This document shows positions 1 to 5,727 of a DNA stretch of 6,351 bases, piece by piece (position 1 is the stretch's first letter; each line of letters starts with the position of its first letter). Where the stretch lies: contig JAQSWE010000156.1 in NCBI GenBank assembly GCA_029266795.1, positions 1 to 6,351 on the forward strand, given 5' to 3'. The translations under genes were made by a program, and so were the position numbers. This stretch comes from Alphaproteobacteria bacterium (lineage in GTDB: Bacteria; Pseudomonadota; Alphaproteobacteria; Micavibrionales; UBA2020). Below the pieces are notes generated by a model. It was not told where the DNA came from and made no database searches. It worked only from the letters and a program-made list of their open reading frames with translations.

Positions 1-99
1 CATCATGACACCGGCGGTAGCTGGGGCGATAGCGGCGGTGGCGGCGGTGACTCCGGCGGCGGCGGTGGAGATGGCGGCGGGGGTGGCGGCGGCGACTAA
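1..99 (+). CDS. C-terminal end of a glycine-rich protein (5' partial)
   Basis: Frame 1 reads from the window edge to a TAA at 97-99. The 32 visible residues are dominated by Gly, with a few Asp, Ser, one Trp and a pair of His at the start (HHDTGGSWGDSGGGGG, then more Gly-Asp repeats, ending in Asp). The gene begins outside the window, so its function cannot be read. Such Gly-rich, low-complexity tails are common at the C-terminus of bacterial membrane or secreted proteins, usually after a transmembrane segment, and are probably disordered. Another frame across the same DNA stays open from base 5 as an alanine/valine-rich peptide, but that is the expected shadow of GGC-rich codons. The frame chosen here ends 27 bases before a strong terminator hairpin, as a real gene end should. 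Confidence 0.7.
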   Translation, partial: HHDTGGSWGDSGGGGGDSGGGGGDGGGGGGGD

Positions 100-126
100 G
101 CCAGACTTCATATTGAGGGATAAAAG

Positions 127-150
127 AAGGGGCGAAGCGTTTCGCCCCTT
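127..150. terminator. Bidirectional rho-independent terminator between convergent genes
   Basis: A perfect 10-bp stem (AAGGGGCGAA at 127-136, TTCGCCCCTT at 141-150) encloses the four-base loop GCGT. On the plus strand it runs into TTTATTTATT. On the minus strand it runs into TTCTTTTA. It can therefore stop both the plus-strand glycine-rich gene and the minus-strand SnoaL-like gene. The last base of the minus-strand stop codon (150-152) is also the outermost base of the stem. Confidence 0.85.
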
Positions 151-626
151 TATTTATTCTCGCTCATCGCTTTCGCAAAGGCGGGGAAATCAAGCGCGGT
201 GTTGTGGTCATGCACGATCTTCCAGCTGCCGTTTTCCAGCCTGAAGACATACGTAAGCCAGGATTCCAGCGCGGGGCTGTCGGGTTTGGCCTGATAGGTG
301 TATTTCACGACCGCCATCGCCATGTCTTCGCCGACGACGGTATGGATGACTTTGCTTTTCCAGCTCCAGCGGTTGTCCTTGAACCATTCGCGGTGGATAT
401 CGATGATCTGGTCGGGCGTGGTAAAGGCATGCCCGTTCTGGACGATGGTGTACATCGTCTTGTCGCCCGTGATGCTCGCCTTGAATGCCTCGATATCGCG
501 GTGTTCGATGGAATCGAAATGCTTTTGCAGCGCGGCGTTGAAATCGGGTTTCATGGTGATCGACCTCTGACAGGAACATGCCATTAAAATGACGAATAAT
601 GATAACAGGAAACTGATGTGCTTCAA
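150..626 (-). CDS. SnoaL/NTF2-like (DUF4440-type) lipoprotein
   Basis: The product is 158 residues if translation starts at the TTG at 626-624. Residues 1-19 then form a lipoprotein signal: Lys-His, a hydrophobic run (ISFLLSLFVIL) and a lipobox LMAC with Cys17, followed by Ser, which would favour the outer membrane. Residues 25-158 resemble the small alpha+beta NTF2/SnoaL cone fold: N-terminal helices (FNAALQKHFDSIEHRD), a Trp-rich middle (EWFKDNRWSWKS) and late strands with WLTYVFRLENGSWKIVHDHN, a typical signature of DUF4440/SnoaL_3 proteins. The TTG overlaps the stop of the upstream flavoprotein gene (TTGA), suggesting translational coupling. An alternative start is the ATG at 554-552 (134 residues, cytoplasmic), which has a better Shine-Dalgarno. 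I prefer the TTG because a full signal peptide in frame is unlikely by chance. Members of this superfamily have very varied roles, enzymatic or ligand-binding, so the substrate is unknown. Confidence 0.8.
   Translation of the reverse strand: MKHISFLLSLFVILMACSCQRSITMKPDFNAALQKHFDSIEHRDIEAFKASITGDKTMYTIVQNGHAFTTPDQIIDIHREWFKDNRWSWKSKVIHTVVGEDMAMAVVKYTYQAKPDSPALESWLTYVFRLENGSWKIVHDHNTALDFPAFAKAMSENK
564..569 (-). promoter_or_regulatory. Internal Shine-Dalgarno for an alternative ATG start
   Basis: CAGAGG lies 9 bases upstream of the in-frame ATG at 554-552, inside the signal-peptide coding part of the SnoaL-like gene. It would allow a shorter, signal-less protein beginning MKPDF. It matters because it competes with the TTG start at 626, which lacks a visible Shine-Dalgarno. 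Purine-rich matches of this quality also occur by chance. Confidence 0.4.
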
Positions 627-1636
627 GGCGTCGGTGCTTTTGGCGCGGCGGGTTTCGGGCCGAGGCCCAGTTTCTTCGCCAGCGCAATTTTTGCATCCGC
701 ATATTCTGTCTTCAAGCGGTCGGATAAATCCGCAACGCTCGGCAGGTCGGTGATGTTGCCGGAGGCCTGTCCCGCCGACCAGACGTATTTCCACGCCTTG
801 CCTTCTTCCCCCGGCGGGGTCGGGATTTTGTCGGCACCGGGGCCGCGCTTGCGCAGGTCTTCGGCGTCATAGCCGTTCTGCTCGATGCTTGCTTTCAAAA
901 AGCTGCCCGCGATGCCGCTGATGGCGGAGGTGTAGATGATGTCGGATGAACCCGAATTCAAAACCATTTTTTTGTAATCAGGTTCTGCTGCGGATTCCTT
1001 GGTCGCCAGAAAGCGTGTGCCCATGAGCGCGAAATCCGCGCCCATCGTCTGCGCGGCAAGGATGTCTTTGCCGGTCGTCAAACCACCCGCCAAAATCAGC
1101 AGCCCTTCATAAAACTGCCGTATTTCGCCCAGCAGCACGAAGGGATTGACCGTGCCAGCCTGTCCGCCCGCGCCGGCTGCCACCGCGATGATGCCATCGA
1201 CGCCAGCCGCGACCGCGTGCTTGGCTTCTTCGGCATTCAGCGCGTCCTGCACGATGATGCCGCCATAGGAATGAATCTGCTTCACGATTTCGGGCGTGAC
1301 CGCGCCCGAGGCATGGACGACAGGCACCTTATATTTCTCGCAGAGCGCAAGATCGGCCTGCAGCCGCGCGGAATTCTTGCGCACCGAGAGGTTGATGGAA
1401 TAGGGGGCGACCGTCTTGCCGGGGTTCTTCGCCTTGTAATCGGCAAGGCCGTCAGTCACGTCTTTCAGGAATGTTTCGAAATCCGCCGCCGTCCATTTGC
1501 TGCCCGCTGGAAAACTGCCGACGATGCCTTCCTTGCATGACGCCAGCACGAGATCGGCGTTGGAGACCAGAAACATCGGCCCCACAATCAGGGGCAGGGA
1601 TGTTTGGGCGCGCAGGTCGTCAGCGGGTTTTGTCAT
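623..1636 (-). CDS. Nitronate monooxygenase / 2-nitropropane dioxygenase-like flavoprotein
   Basis: The 337-residue product has the TIM-barrel layout of the FMN-dependent NMO/NPD family (FabK/YrpB relatives), whose known members oxidise nitronates or act as NAD(P)H:quinone or enoyl reductases. Visible motifs in order are: PLIVGPMFLVS at 15-25 (N-terminal FMN-proximal strand), VPVVHASGAV at 104-113, QDALNAEEAKHAVAAGVDG at 130-148, GAGGQAGTVNPF at 155-166, LAGGLTTGKDI at 182-192 (phosphate-binding loop), GADFALMGTRFLATKES at 199-215, and the C-terminal WSAGQASG at 286-293. The length is typical. There is no signal peptide, so it is probably cytoplasmic, and it ends in an Ala/Pro-rich tail. Relatives usually carry His in AGGH; here that position is Gln159. 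It precedes the SnoaL-like gene with a 3-base overlap, so the two are probably co-transcribed. Family assignment is firm; the reaction is not, since many members with this annotation are untested. Confidence 0.92.
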   Translation of the reverse strand: MTKPADDLRAQTSLPLIVGPMFLVSNADLVLASCKEGIVGSFPAGSKWTAADFETFLKDVTDGLADYKAKNPGKTVAPYSINLSVRKNSARLQADLALCEKYKVPVVHASGAVTPEIVKQIHSYGGIIVQDALNAEEAKHAVAAGVDGIIAVAAGAGGQAGTVNPFVLLGEIRQFYEGLLILAGGLTTGKDILAAQTMGADFALMGTRFLATKESAAEPDYKKMVLNSGSSDIIYTSAISGIAGSFLKASIEQNGYDAEDLRKRGPGADKIPTPPGEEGKAWKYVWSAGQASGNITDLPSVADLSDRLKTEYADAKIALAKKLGLGPKPAAPKAPTP

Positions 1637-1642
1637 GCAGAC

Positions 1643-1671
1643 ACATTAGGCCTGCGATAGTTGCGAGTCAA
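1643..1671 (-). promoter_or_regulatory. Candidate sigma-70 promoter for the flavoprotein gene
   Basis: On the minus strand TTGACT (1671-1666) is followed after 17 bases by TAATGT (1648-1643). The -35 matches five of six consensus bases and the -10 only three. Initiation would fall about at the ATG (1636), giving a leaderless or nearly leaderless mRNA. This fits the lack of a well-placed Shine-Dalgarno before that start. It lies in the 101-base divergent gap shared with the propeller gene. Confidence 0.3.
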
Positions 1672-1737
1672 TATCATCTAGCTTATGGCAATCAAAAACA
1701 GGTTGCCGATACGCCGTTAAAATCGGATACCAAAAGA

Positions 1738-2841
1738 ATGAAACGTTTCTTCATCACCATCGCCGCGCTGCTGCTGGTAATCATCGTCGCTATCGGCATT
1801 TTCGTCGGCACCACTATTCAACGCCTGCAGGAAAAAGGGGCAAAGGTGGAGTCCGGGCTGCAGCAATGGGCCAAAGATAAACGGGACATCACCGAACCCT
1901 ATGCGCTGGCGCAGCAGGTGAAGCCTGCGCTCGATGCCGGTGAATTGAAGCAGGCGGAAACCCTGCTTGATAACGCGCTTTCCATTCTCAACGAACCTGC
2001 CGCGCCCAAGGCGGTGCTGCCCAAGCATGGTGACAGCGACCTGTATGGCAATGCGCAGGCGATCACCATCGACGGCTATGACGGGCAGGCGATGGAACCC
2101 GCCCTGAGCGCGGACGGTCAGACGTTATTCTTCAACAACGAAAAAGAAGCATCCGCCCAGACAGACCTGCACTTTGCCACGCGCACGGGCGACCTCACCT
2201 TCAAATATGCGGGCAAGCTGTCGGGCGGCAACGGCGACAAACTCGATGCCATTCCCAGCATCGACGAGAGCGGGCGGTTTTATTTCACCAGCCTGCGCAG
2301 CTACGCCGAAAATTTGCAGTCATTGTATACCGGCAAATTCAACGGGCGCGAACTGCTCGACCTGCGCGCCGTGCGCGGCGACATTACCCCCAAAACCCCC
2401 GGCGAGATCAACATGGATGCGTCCGTTAGCGTTGACGGAAGACAGATGTACATCGCCCGCGCGCGTTTCGAACGCGGCAGCGTGGTGCCCAAGGAATCCG
2501 ACCTTATGCTCGCGAACATCGACGGCTACGGCAATTTCCGCATCGCGCCCGACAGTTTTGCGCAGCTCATCAACGTGAATTCCGACGCGCTGGAATATGC
2601 ACCCGCGATTTCGGCGGACGGGCTGGAGCTTTACTTCACCCGCGCCATCGAAGGCGATGTGCCCCATATCATGGTCGCCACGCGCAGCAACACCAGCCGC
2701 CCCTTCGATGCGCCAAAGGCGCTCGTGGCACTGGAAGGATTTACCGAAGCCCCCGCCACGCCCAAGGACGGGCAGGAGATGTTCTTCCACAAGAAAGAGG
2801 GCGGGAAATACAGCCTTTTACGCGTGGTCCGGAAAAAGTAA
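1738..2841 (+). CDS. Membrane-anchored PD40 (WD40-like) beta-propeller protein
   Basis: The protein has 367 residues. Residues 4-24 form a signal anchor (FFITIAALLLVIIVAIGIFVG after MKR) without a convincing cleavage site, so the rest is probably periplasmic. Residues 28-87 look helical, including a single TPR-like hairpin (PALDAGELKQAETLLDNALS). From about 118 on there are five spaced PD40/TolB-type motifs: EPALSADGQTLFF (120-132), AIPSIDESGRFYFT (171-184), MDASVSVDGRQMYI (226-239), YAPAISADGLELYF (287-300) and EAPATPKDGQEMFF (337-350). Such repeats form propeller blades that bind proteins or ligands, as in TolB and OmpA-linked PD40 proteins. The start is the only plausible ATG: the open frame extends to 1471 but with no start codon near, and it would overlap the divergent flavoprotein gene. 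The Shine-Dalgarno is weak (AAAAG). The partner is unknown, and no tolB or pal neighbour is visible. Confidence 0.85.
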   Translation: MKRFFITIAALLLVIIVAIGIFVGTTIQRLQEKGAKVESGLQQWAKDKRDITEPYALAQQVKPALDAGELKQAETLLDNALSILNEPAAPKAVLPKHGDSDLYGNAQAITIDGYDGQAMEPALSADGQTLFFNNEKEASAQTDLHFATRTGDLTFKYAGKLSGGNGDKLDAIPSIDESGRFYFTSLRSYAENLQSLYTGKFNGRELLDLRAVRGDITPKTPGEINMDASVSVDGRQMYIARARFERGSVVPKESDLMLANIDGYGNFRIAPDSFAQLINVNSDALEYAPAISADGLELYFTRAIEGDVPHIMVATRSNTSRPFDAPKALVALEGFTEAPATPKDGQEMFFHKKEGGKYSLLRVVRKK

Positions 2842-2848
2842 GCAGGTG

Positions 2849-2878
2849 TTGACAAAACACCCCCAAATCACTTATTCA
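2849..2878 (+). promoter_or_regulatory. Candidate promoter for tRNA-Thr with overlapping inverted repeat
   Basis: A perfect TTGACA (2849-2854) is followed by weak -10 candidates, TTATTC with a 17-base spacer or TATTCA with 18. Transcription would begin near 2885, giving a leader of about 58 bases before the tRNA. The -35 sits inside a 6-bp inverted repeat, GGTGTT-GACAA-AACACC (2845-2861). The repeat lacks a T-tract, so it is not a terminator for the gene ending at 2841, and read-through into the tRNA is also possible. Confidence 0.4.
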
Positions 2879-2942
2879 TAAGGGCGAAAACGGGCGGAAT
2901 ATACCAACCCCTGTGCCTTAAGTAACTGATTTTACTAGGTAA

Positions 2943-3017
2943 GCTGTTGTAGCTCAGTGGTAGAGCACCCCCTTGGTAAGGGGGAGGTCGGCGGTTCAAT
3001 CCCACTCAACAGCACCA
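2943..3017 (+). tRNA. trnT: tRNA-Thr (anticodon GGU), CCA encoded
   Basis: A complete cloverleaf can be drawn. The acceptor stem is GCTGTTG (2943-2949) with CAACAGC (3007-3013), then discriminator A and encoded CCA (3015-3017). The D-arm is GCTC-AGTGGTA-GAGC. The anticodon stem is CCCCC/GGGGG with loop TTGGTAA, so the anticodon is GGT (2975-2977), reading ACC and ACU threonine codons. The variable loop is AGGTC and the T-loop is TTCAATC. The T-stem is imperfect: GGCGG against CCACT has a central C-A mismatch and a G-U wobble at its base, while the G53-C61 pair is kept. All other stems are perfect. Confidence 0.95.
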
Positions 3018-3061
3018 TTTCCCTTCAAATTATTCGCTAAACTGAAAATCCCATCGTTACT

Positions 3062-3091
3062 GGCGTGACTTTTTTGCGTTTGCATCACGCC
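3062..3091. repeat. Short inverted repeat downstream of tRNA-Thr
   Basis: GGCGTGA (3062-3068) and TCACGCC (3085-3091) form a perfect 7-bp inverted repeat around a 16-base loop that contains a run of six T. It may help end the tRNA transcript, because the T-run at 3070-3075 lies 53 bases past the CCA, but the T-run is inside the loop and not after the stem. Apart from this and the next hairpin I see nothing else between the tRNA and the gene end at 3151. Confidence 0.3.
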
Positions 3092-3095
3092 CACG

Positions 3096-3126
3096 AAAAA
3101 TCCCCCTTTCGTCCAAAAGGGGGATT
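3096..3126 (-). terminator. Rho-independent terminator of the 494-residue protein gene
   Basis: A perfect 11-bp stem (AATCCCCCTTT at 3099-3109, AAAGGGGGATT at 3116-3126) has a six-base loop. On the minus strand it ends in a run of five T (to 3096), 24 bases past the stop codon at 3151. On the plus strand no T-tract follows, so it acts mainly on the minus-strand gene. Confidence 0.85.
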
Positions 3127-3150
3127 AGTTCGCAAGGAATAGTGAATGGA

Positions 3151-4635
3151 TCAGAGCTGAACGCCGTTATTCGGTTTCTTGCTGCGGCTGCCCGCAGGCG
3201 TGTCATCGGTTACGCTGGGGAAGTTGGTGCGGCTGCCGAACGATCCGCTGAGGCTGCTGTTCCAGTTGCGCTGCGGCAGCAGGTTGCCCATGCGGTAGCT
3301 TTCGCGGCGCTTGATGTTGATCAATTTATCCGCGCCCGCACCTGCAAGCCCGCCGCCCAGCAGGCCGATGCCGGCATAGATCATGACCTCCAGCCATTTG
3401 AACGGCTGCACGTCGAGCCCGCCCGCGAAGTTGTTCTGATATATCGCGCGCGCGGTCTGCATGACTTCGCTGCGTTTCTTGTTCGCGTTGCCGGGCTTGT
3501 AATCCTGCGTGATGCCGACATATTCCTTCACTTGTGTTTCCAGCGTCTTTGCACTGTAACCTGCCATGTGGATGCCATTTACGACGCGCGATGCGTTGGT
3601 ATGGGTTGCGTTCGCGTAATCACGCGCGCTGTTCGCCGTCTGGAATTCCGCGGGGCCTGAATCGCTGCTGGAATTGGTATTGTATTGCTGGCTGTGCGCC
3701 GTACGCATCGCGGCCTGCCATTGCGGCGCGATGCTGCGCATGCCGCCGTGGTTGGCGTTGATCGCGGGCTGCAAGGTGTAAAGGTTCGAACCTGTTGCCC
3801 ATTTGTTGGCCATCTCCAACGCTTGCGCCTGCGTGGGGATCTTGCCCTTGAACAGTTCCTTCATGCTTTTTTCGATTGCGTACTCGTTCTCGGGATCTGT
3901 TTTCGTGGAAAGGATAAGGCGCTCATTCACCTGCAGGTCGGGATGACGTTCGAGGAACGCGCCCAGCAGCTTCGCAGCCACGGCGGCCTGATCCGCATGA
4001 TAGGTATAGGTGTGGACGGTGTAGTCATACACTTCTTCGCTCTTCTCCACATCGCGGCAGTTCTTGCCTTCGCTGTCGCATTCCTTTTCCGTCCAGCGGC
4101 GCGTCTTGGTCACGTCGCGGTGATGTTCGTCCCATGACGCTTCAAAGGCGGCGATCACGGGCGGCAGTTCCTGCGCGGCTTTGACAAGCTTGTCGACGGA
4201 TTCAAGCGCCGCTGCGGCTGCACCGGGAATTTCTTTCGCGTATTCGGGGATCTGCTTGTGGACACGCAGCGCGCGGTCCATGCGGTAATCAAGTTCCGCG
4301 CCGAAGGTGCTGTTGCTGCCGCCGCGCTCGAAGGCGGTGTTGTTCGCCTCGAACACCTGCATCGTGTAGTCGCTGGTGGTGGCGTAGAATTTCGTCAGAG
4401 GCGGGACGGGTTGCCCCTCGCGCTCCAATGCGCGGATCGTCTTGCCGACTTCGGAGAATGCGATTGGAATTTTTCCTTCGTCGCCCGACTGCACCCAGTA
4501 ATTGCCGCCACCCGCCATCGCGCCCACGAACACTGCGCCGATCGCAATCTCGATGGGCGTCGTATAGATTAGGTGCAGCGATTGTTCCTTCGCACGCGCC
4601 GCCACATCCGCGAATTTCTGTTTCAGGTTTCCCAC
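3151..4635 (-). CDS. Uncharacterised protein with two membrane segments and a large central domain
   Basis: I do not recognise this 494-residue protein. A short basic amphipathic N-terminus (MGNLKQKFADVAARAKEQ) precedes a first membrane segment at about 27-48 (PIEIAIGAVFVGAMAGGG). A second follows at about 412-434 (KWLEVMIYAGIGLLGGGLAG), then a basic tail (IKRRESYR) and a polar, Ser/Asn-rich end. Both flanks are positive, which predicts N-in/C-in with about 360 residues in the periplasm. That region is mainly helical and Ala-rich (120-230), carries one Cys pair (C186, C193 in ECDSEGKNC), the aromatic stretch YDYTVHTYTYH (203-213) and an Asn/Ser-rich stretch (about 315-355). The GTG at 4635-4633 is chosen because AAAGGGG lies 7 bases upstream. 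The in-frame ATG at 4671 has no Shine-Dalgarno. A candidate promoter lies upstream and a strong terminator downstream, so it can be its own transcription unit. It follows the Sel1 pair on the same strand. Confidence 0.85.
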   Translation of the reverse strand: MGNLKQKFADVAARAKEQSLHLIYTTPIEIAIGAVFVGAMAGGGNYWVQSGDEGKIPIAFSEVGKTIRALEREGQPVPPLTKFYATTSDYTMQVFEANNTAFERGGSNSTFGAELDYRMDRALRVHKQIPEYAKEIPGAAAAALESVDKLVKAAQELPPVIAAFEASWDEHHRDVTKTRRWTEKECDSEGKNCRDVEKSEEVYDYTVHTYTYHADQAAVAAKLLGAFLERHPDLQVNERLILSTKTDPENEYAIEKSMKELFKGKIPTQAQALEMANKWATGSNLYTLQPAINANHGGMRSIAPQWQAAMRTAHSQQYNTNSSSDSGPAEFQTANSARDYANATHTNASRVVNGIHMAGYSAKTLETQVKEYVGITQDYKPGNANKKRSEVMQTARAIYQNNFAGGLDVQPFKWLEVMIYAGIGLLGGGLAGAGADKLINIKRRESYRMGNLLPQRNWNSSLSGSFGSRTNFPSVTDDTPAGSRSKKPNNGVQL

Positions 4636-4642
4636 CGCATTT

Positions 4643-4649
4643 CCCCTTT
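4643..4649 (-). promoter_or_regulatory. Ribosome binding site deciding the GTG start
   Basis: AAAGGGG on the minus strand lies 7 bases before the GTG at 4635. It is one of the better Shine-Dalgarno matches in the window and is placed ideally for GTG. The upstream in-frame ATG (4671) is preceded only by an A-run. Confidence 0.65.
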
Positions 4650-4782
4650 GCAGGCGACATGCGCGCTGCATTTTTTTAGATCAATAAATACGAGGCTGTT
4701 TTGCCGGGCGCGAAGTGGTCGGGGCTGCAGGAAACAATCCGTCTTCGGAAAACCGCAAGCCGAGAGTAAACGCTCTGCTGGA

Positions 4783-4796
4783 TATTATGTATAATA
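4783..4796. repeat. AT-rich palindrome at a candidate promoter
   Basis: TATTAT-GT-ATAATA is a perfect 6-bp inverted repeat with a two-base centre. It contains a consensus TATAAT on the plus strand, though no plus-strand gene follows and no -35 is in place. It overlaps the -10 of the minus-strand promoter candidate. It could be an operator half-site pair or simply an AT-rich -10 region. Confidence 0.35.
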
Positions 4797-4816
4797 CGAA
4801 GCCAGAGTCGCGGCAA
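4788..4816 (-). promoter_or_regulatory. Candidate sigma-70 promoter for the 494-residue protein gene
   Basis: On the minus strand TTGCCG (4816-4811), a 17-base spacer and TATACA (4793-4788) each match four of six consensus bases. Initiation near 4781 would leave a leader of about 145 bases before the GTG at 4635. No hairpin with a T-tract is visible between the Sel1 gene stop (4852) and this site, so read-through from upstream is also possible. Confidence 0.4.
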
Positions 4817-4851
4817 GTGAAAAACACTATCTTACTGGATTATCTATCTAA

Positions 4852-5691
4852 TTAAGGATGCGGTTTTCCCTCTTCCCAGCCATCTGCCTGCCCCTTGATC
4901 GCCTCCAGCTCGGCACGGGGAATATAACCGGAGTAGTAGGGGAATACGCCATGCGGGCAGCTGCCCGTGCAGTTCGAATACTTTTGCGACAGCCGTTCGC
5001 CAACGCTGTCCCAGAAGAATGCCTTGCGCAGGTCGCGCGGCACGCCGTGGCCCTTGATATAAACCAGCGCGAGCGCAAGCGCTGCCCCGGAGTTGCCGGA
5101 CTCTGCCGCTTTAATGTACCACTTCGCAGCAGCCTTCAAATCCTGCCTTGTGCCGATGCCGGCTTCGTACATGCGGGCGAGATCGATGTAAGAATTCGAC
5201 CATCCTGCATTTGCCGCCTTCAGGTGCCATTTCAGCGAGGCGCGTTGGTCGGGTTTTTGACCGGAGAGGCCGAGTTCGTAGGTCTTGGCCATCGCGCCAT
5301 AAGCCTCCGGCGCGTGAATATCATCGTCGCTGGGCCTCGTCTCCGTTGCGCGCTTCAGCCAGTAAAAGGCCTTCGCGTGATCGACCTCGCGGTCAAGACC
5401 CCTGTCGTAACGTCCGCTCAGGTCGAGCATCGCGTAGATGCTGCCCTGTTCCGCCGCCTTTTCGCACCAGCTGTCGCCGTGATCGGCGGGGTTATAGAGG
5501 GCATCGCTATTCGGCCCGAAAGCACAGAGTTCCGTCTGCGCCTCCAGATCGCCCGCTTCTGCCTTTTTCAACGTCTGCGCGACATGTTCGGTGCTATCAA
5601 GTCCAGCCGACCTGTTGGGCGTTGCTTGTGGCGCGCAAGCGCCCAGCGCGCAGGCGAGGAGAATAGCTGAAAGCGCGGAAATTTTTCTCAT
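4852..5691 (-). CDS. Sel1-repeat lipoprotein
   Basis: The 279-residue product begins with a lipoprotein signal (MRKISALSAILLACALGAC) whose lipobox LGAC ends at Cys19, followed by Ala, so it is probably anchored in the outer membrane facing the periplasm. From about 44 to 234 it is built of five Sel1-like (TPR-related) helical repeats. The clearest are YAMLDLSGRYDRG...FYWLKRA (about 86-115), AYGAMAKTYELG...LKWHLKAA (130-160), SYIDLARMYEAGIG...AKWYIKAA (167-196) and AALALALVYIKGHGV...AFFWDSV (203-230). Sel1 repeats are scaffolds for protein contacts; no catalytic residues are expected. The tail has a CTGSC pair (C241, C245) that could form a disulphide. AGGTG lies 5 bases before the ATG. The gene sits 36 bases behind a paralogue, so the two are likely one operon. 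The partner is unknown. Confidence 0.9.
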   Translation of the reverse strand: MRKISALSAILLACALGACAPQATPNRSAGLDSTEHVAQTLKKAEAGDLEAQTELCAFGPNSDALYNPADHGDSWCEKAAEQGSIYAMLDLSGRYDRGLDREVDHAKAFYWLKRATETRPSDDDIHAPEAYGAMAKTYELGLSGQKPDQRASLKWHLKAANAGWSNSYIDLARMYEAGIGTRQDLKAAAKWYIKAAESGNSGAALALALVYIKGHGVPRDLRKAFFWDSVGERLSQKYSNCTGSCPHGVFPYYSGYIPRAELEAIKGQADGWEEGKPHP

Positions 5692-5727
5692 GAAAACACC
5701 TGTCTTGTGACGAATGAATGTACTGTC

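Noticed and set aside
5..244. Open frame on the plus strand starting ATGACACCGGCG, giving an Ala/Val-rich peptide
   Set aside because: It is the shifted frame of the GGC-rich glycine tail and then runs through the terminator hairpin and into the convergent gene.
627..794. Long start at 794 for the SnoaL-like gene
   Set aside because: It runs antiparallel to nothing but lies out of frame inside the 3' part of the flavoprotein gene; the encoded residues are basic, Cys-rich shadow sequence with no domain.
1661..1731. Plus-strand promoter candidates for the propeller gene (TTGCGA with TATGGC; TTGCCG with GATACC)
   Set aside because: Each has a poor -10, and the second would leave almost no leader; neither is better than chance in an AT-rich gap.
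1471..1737. N-terminal extension of the propeller gene
   Set aside because: It would overlap the divergent flavoprotein gene and places a 90-residue unrelated segment before a perfect signal anchor; the ATG at 1738 is the natural start.
2943..3017. tRNA-Thr as an integration site with a genomic island to its right
   Set aside because: No integrase gene and no second copy of the tRNA 3' end were seen in the window, and the genes to the right look compositionally like those to the left.
3142..4137. Plus-strand open frames across the 494-residue gene
   Set aside because: They are antisense shadows of a GC-rich coding region, with Arg/Ala/Val-rich, motif-free translations and no ribosome binding sites.
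4636..4671. ATG start at 4671 for the 494-residue protein
   Set aside because: It lacks a Shine-Dalgarno, whereas the in-frame GTG at 4635 has AAAGGGG seven bases upstream; kept only as an alternative.
4858..5670. A 270-residue plus-strand frame opposite the Sel1 lipoprotein gene
   Set aside because: The opposite strand encodes a signal peptide, lipobox and five Sel1 repeats with a paralogue next door; the plus frame has no recognisable feature and mirrors it almost exactly.
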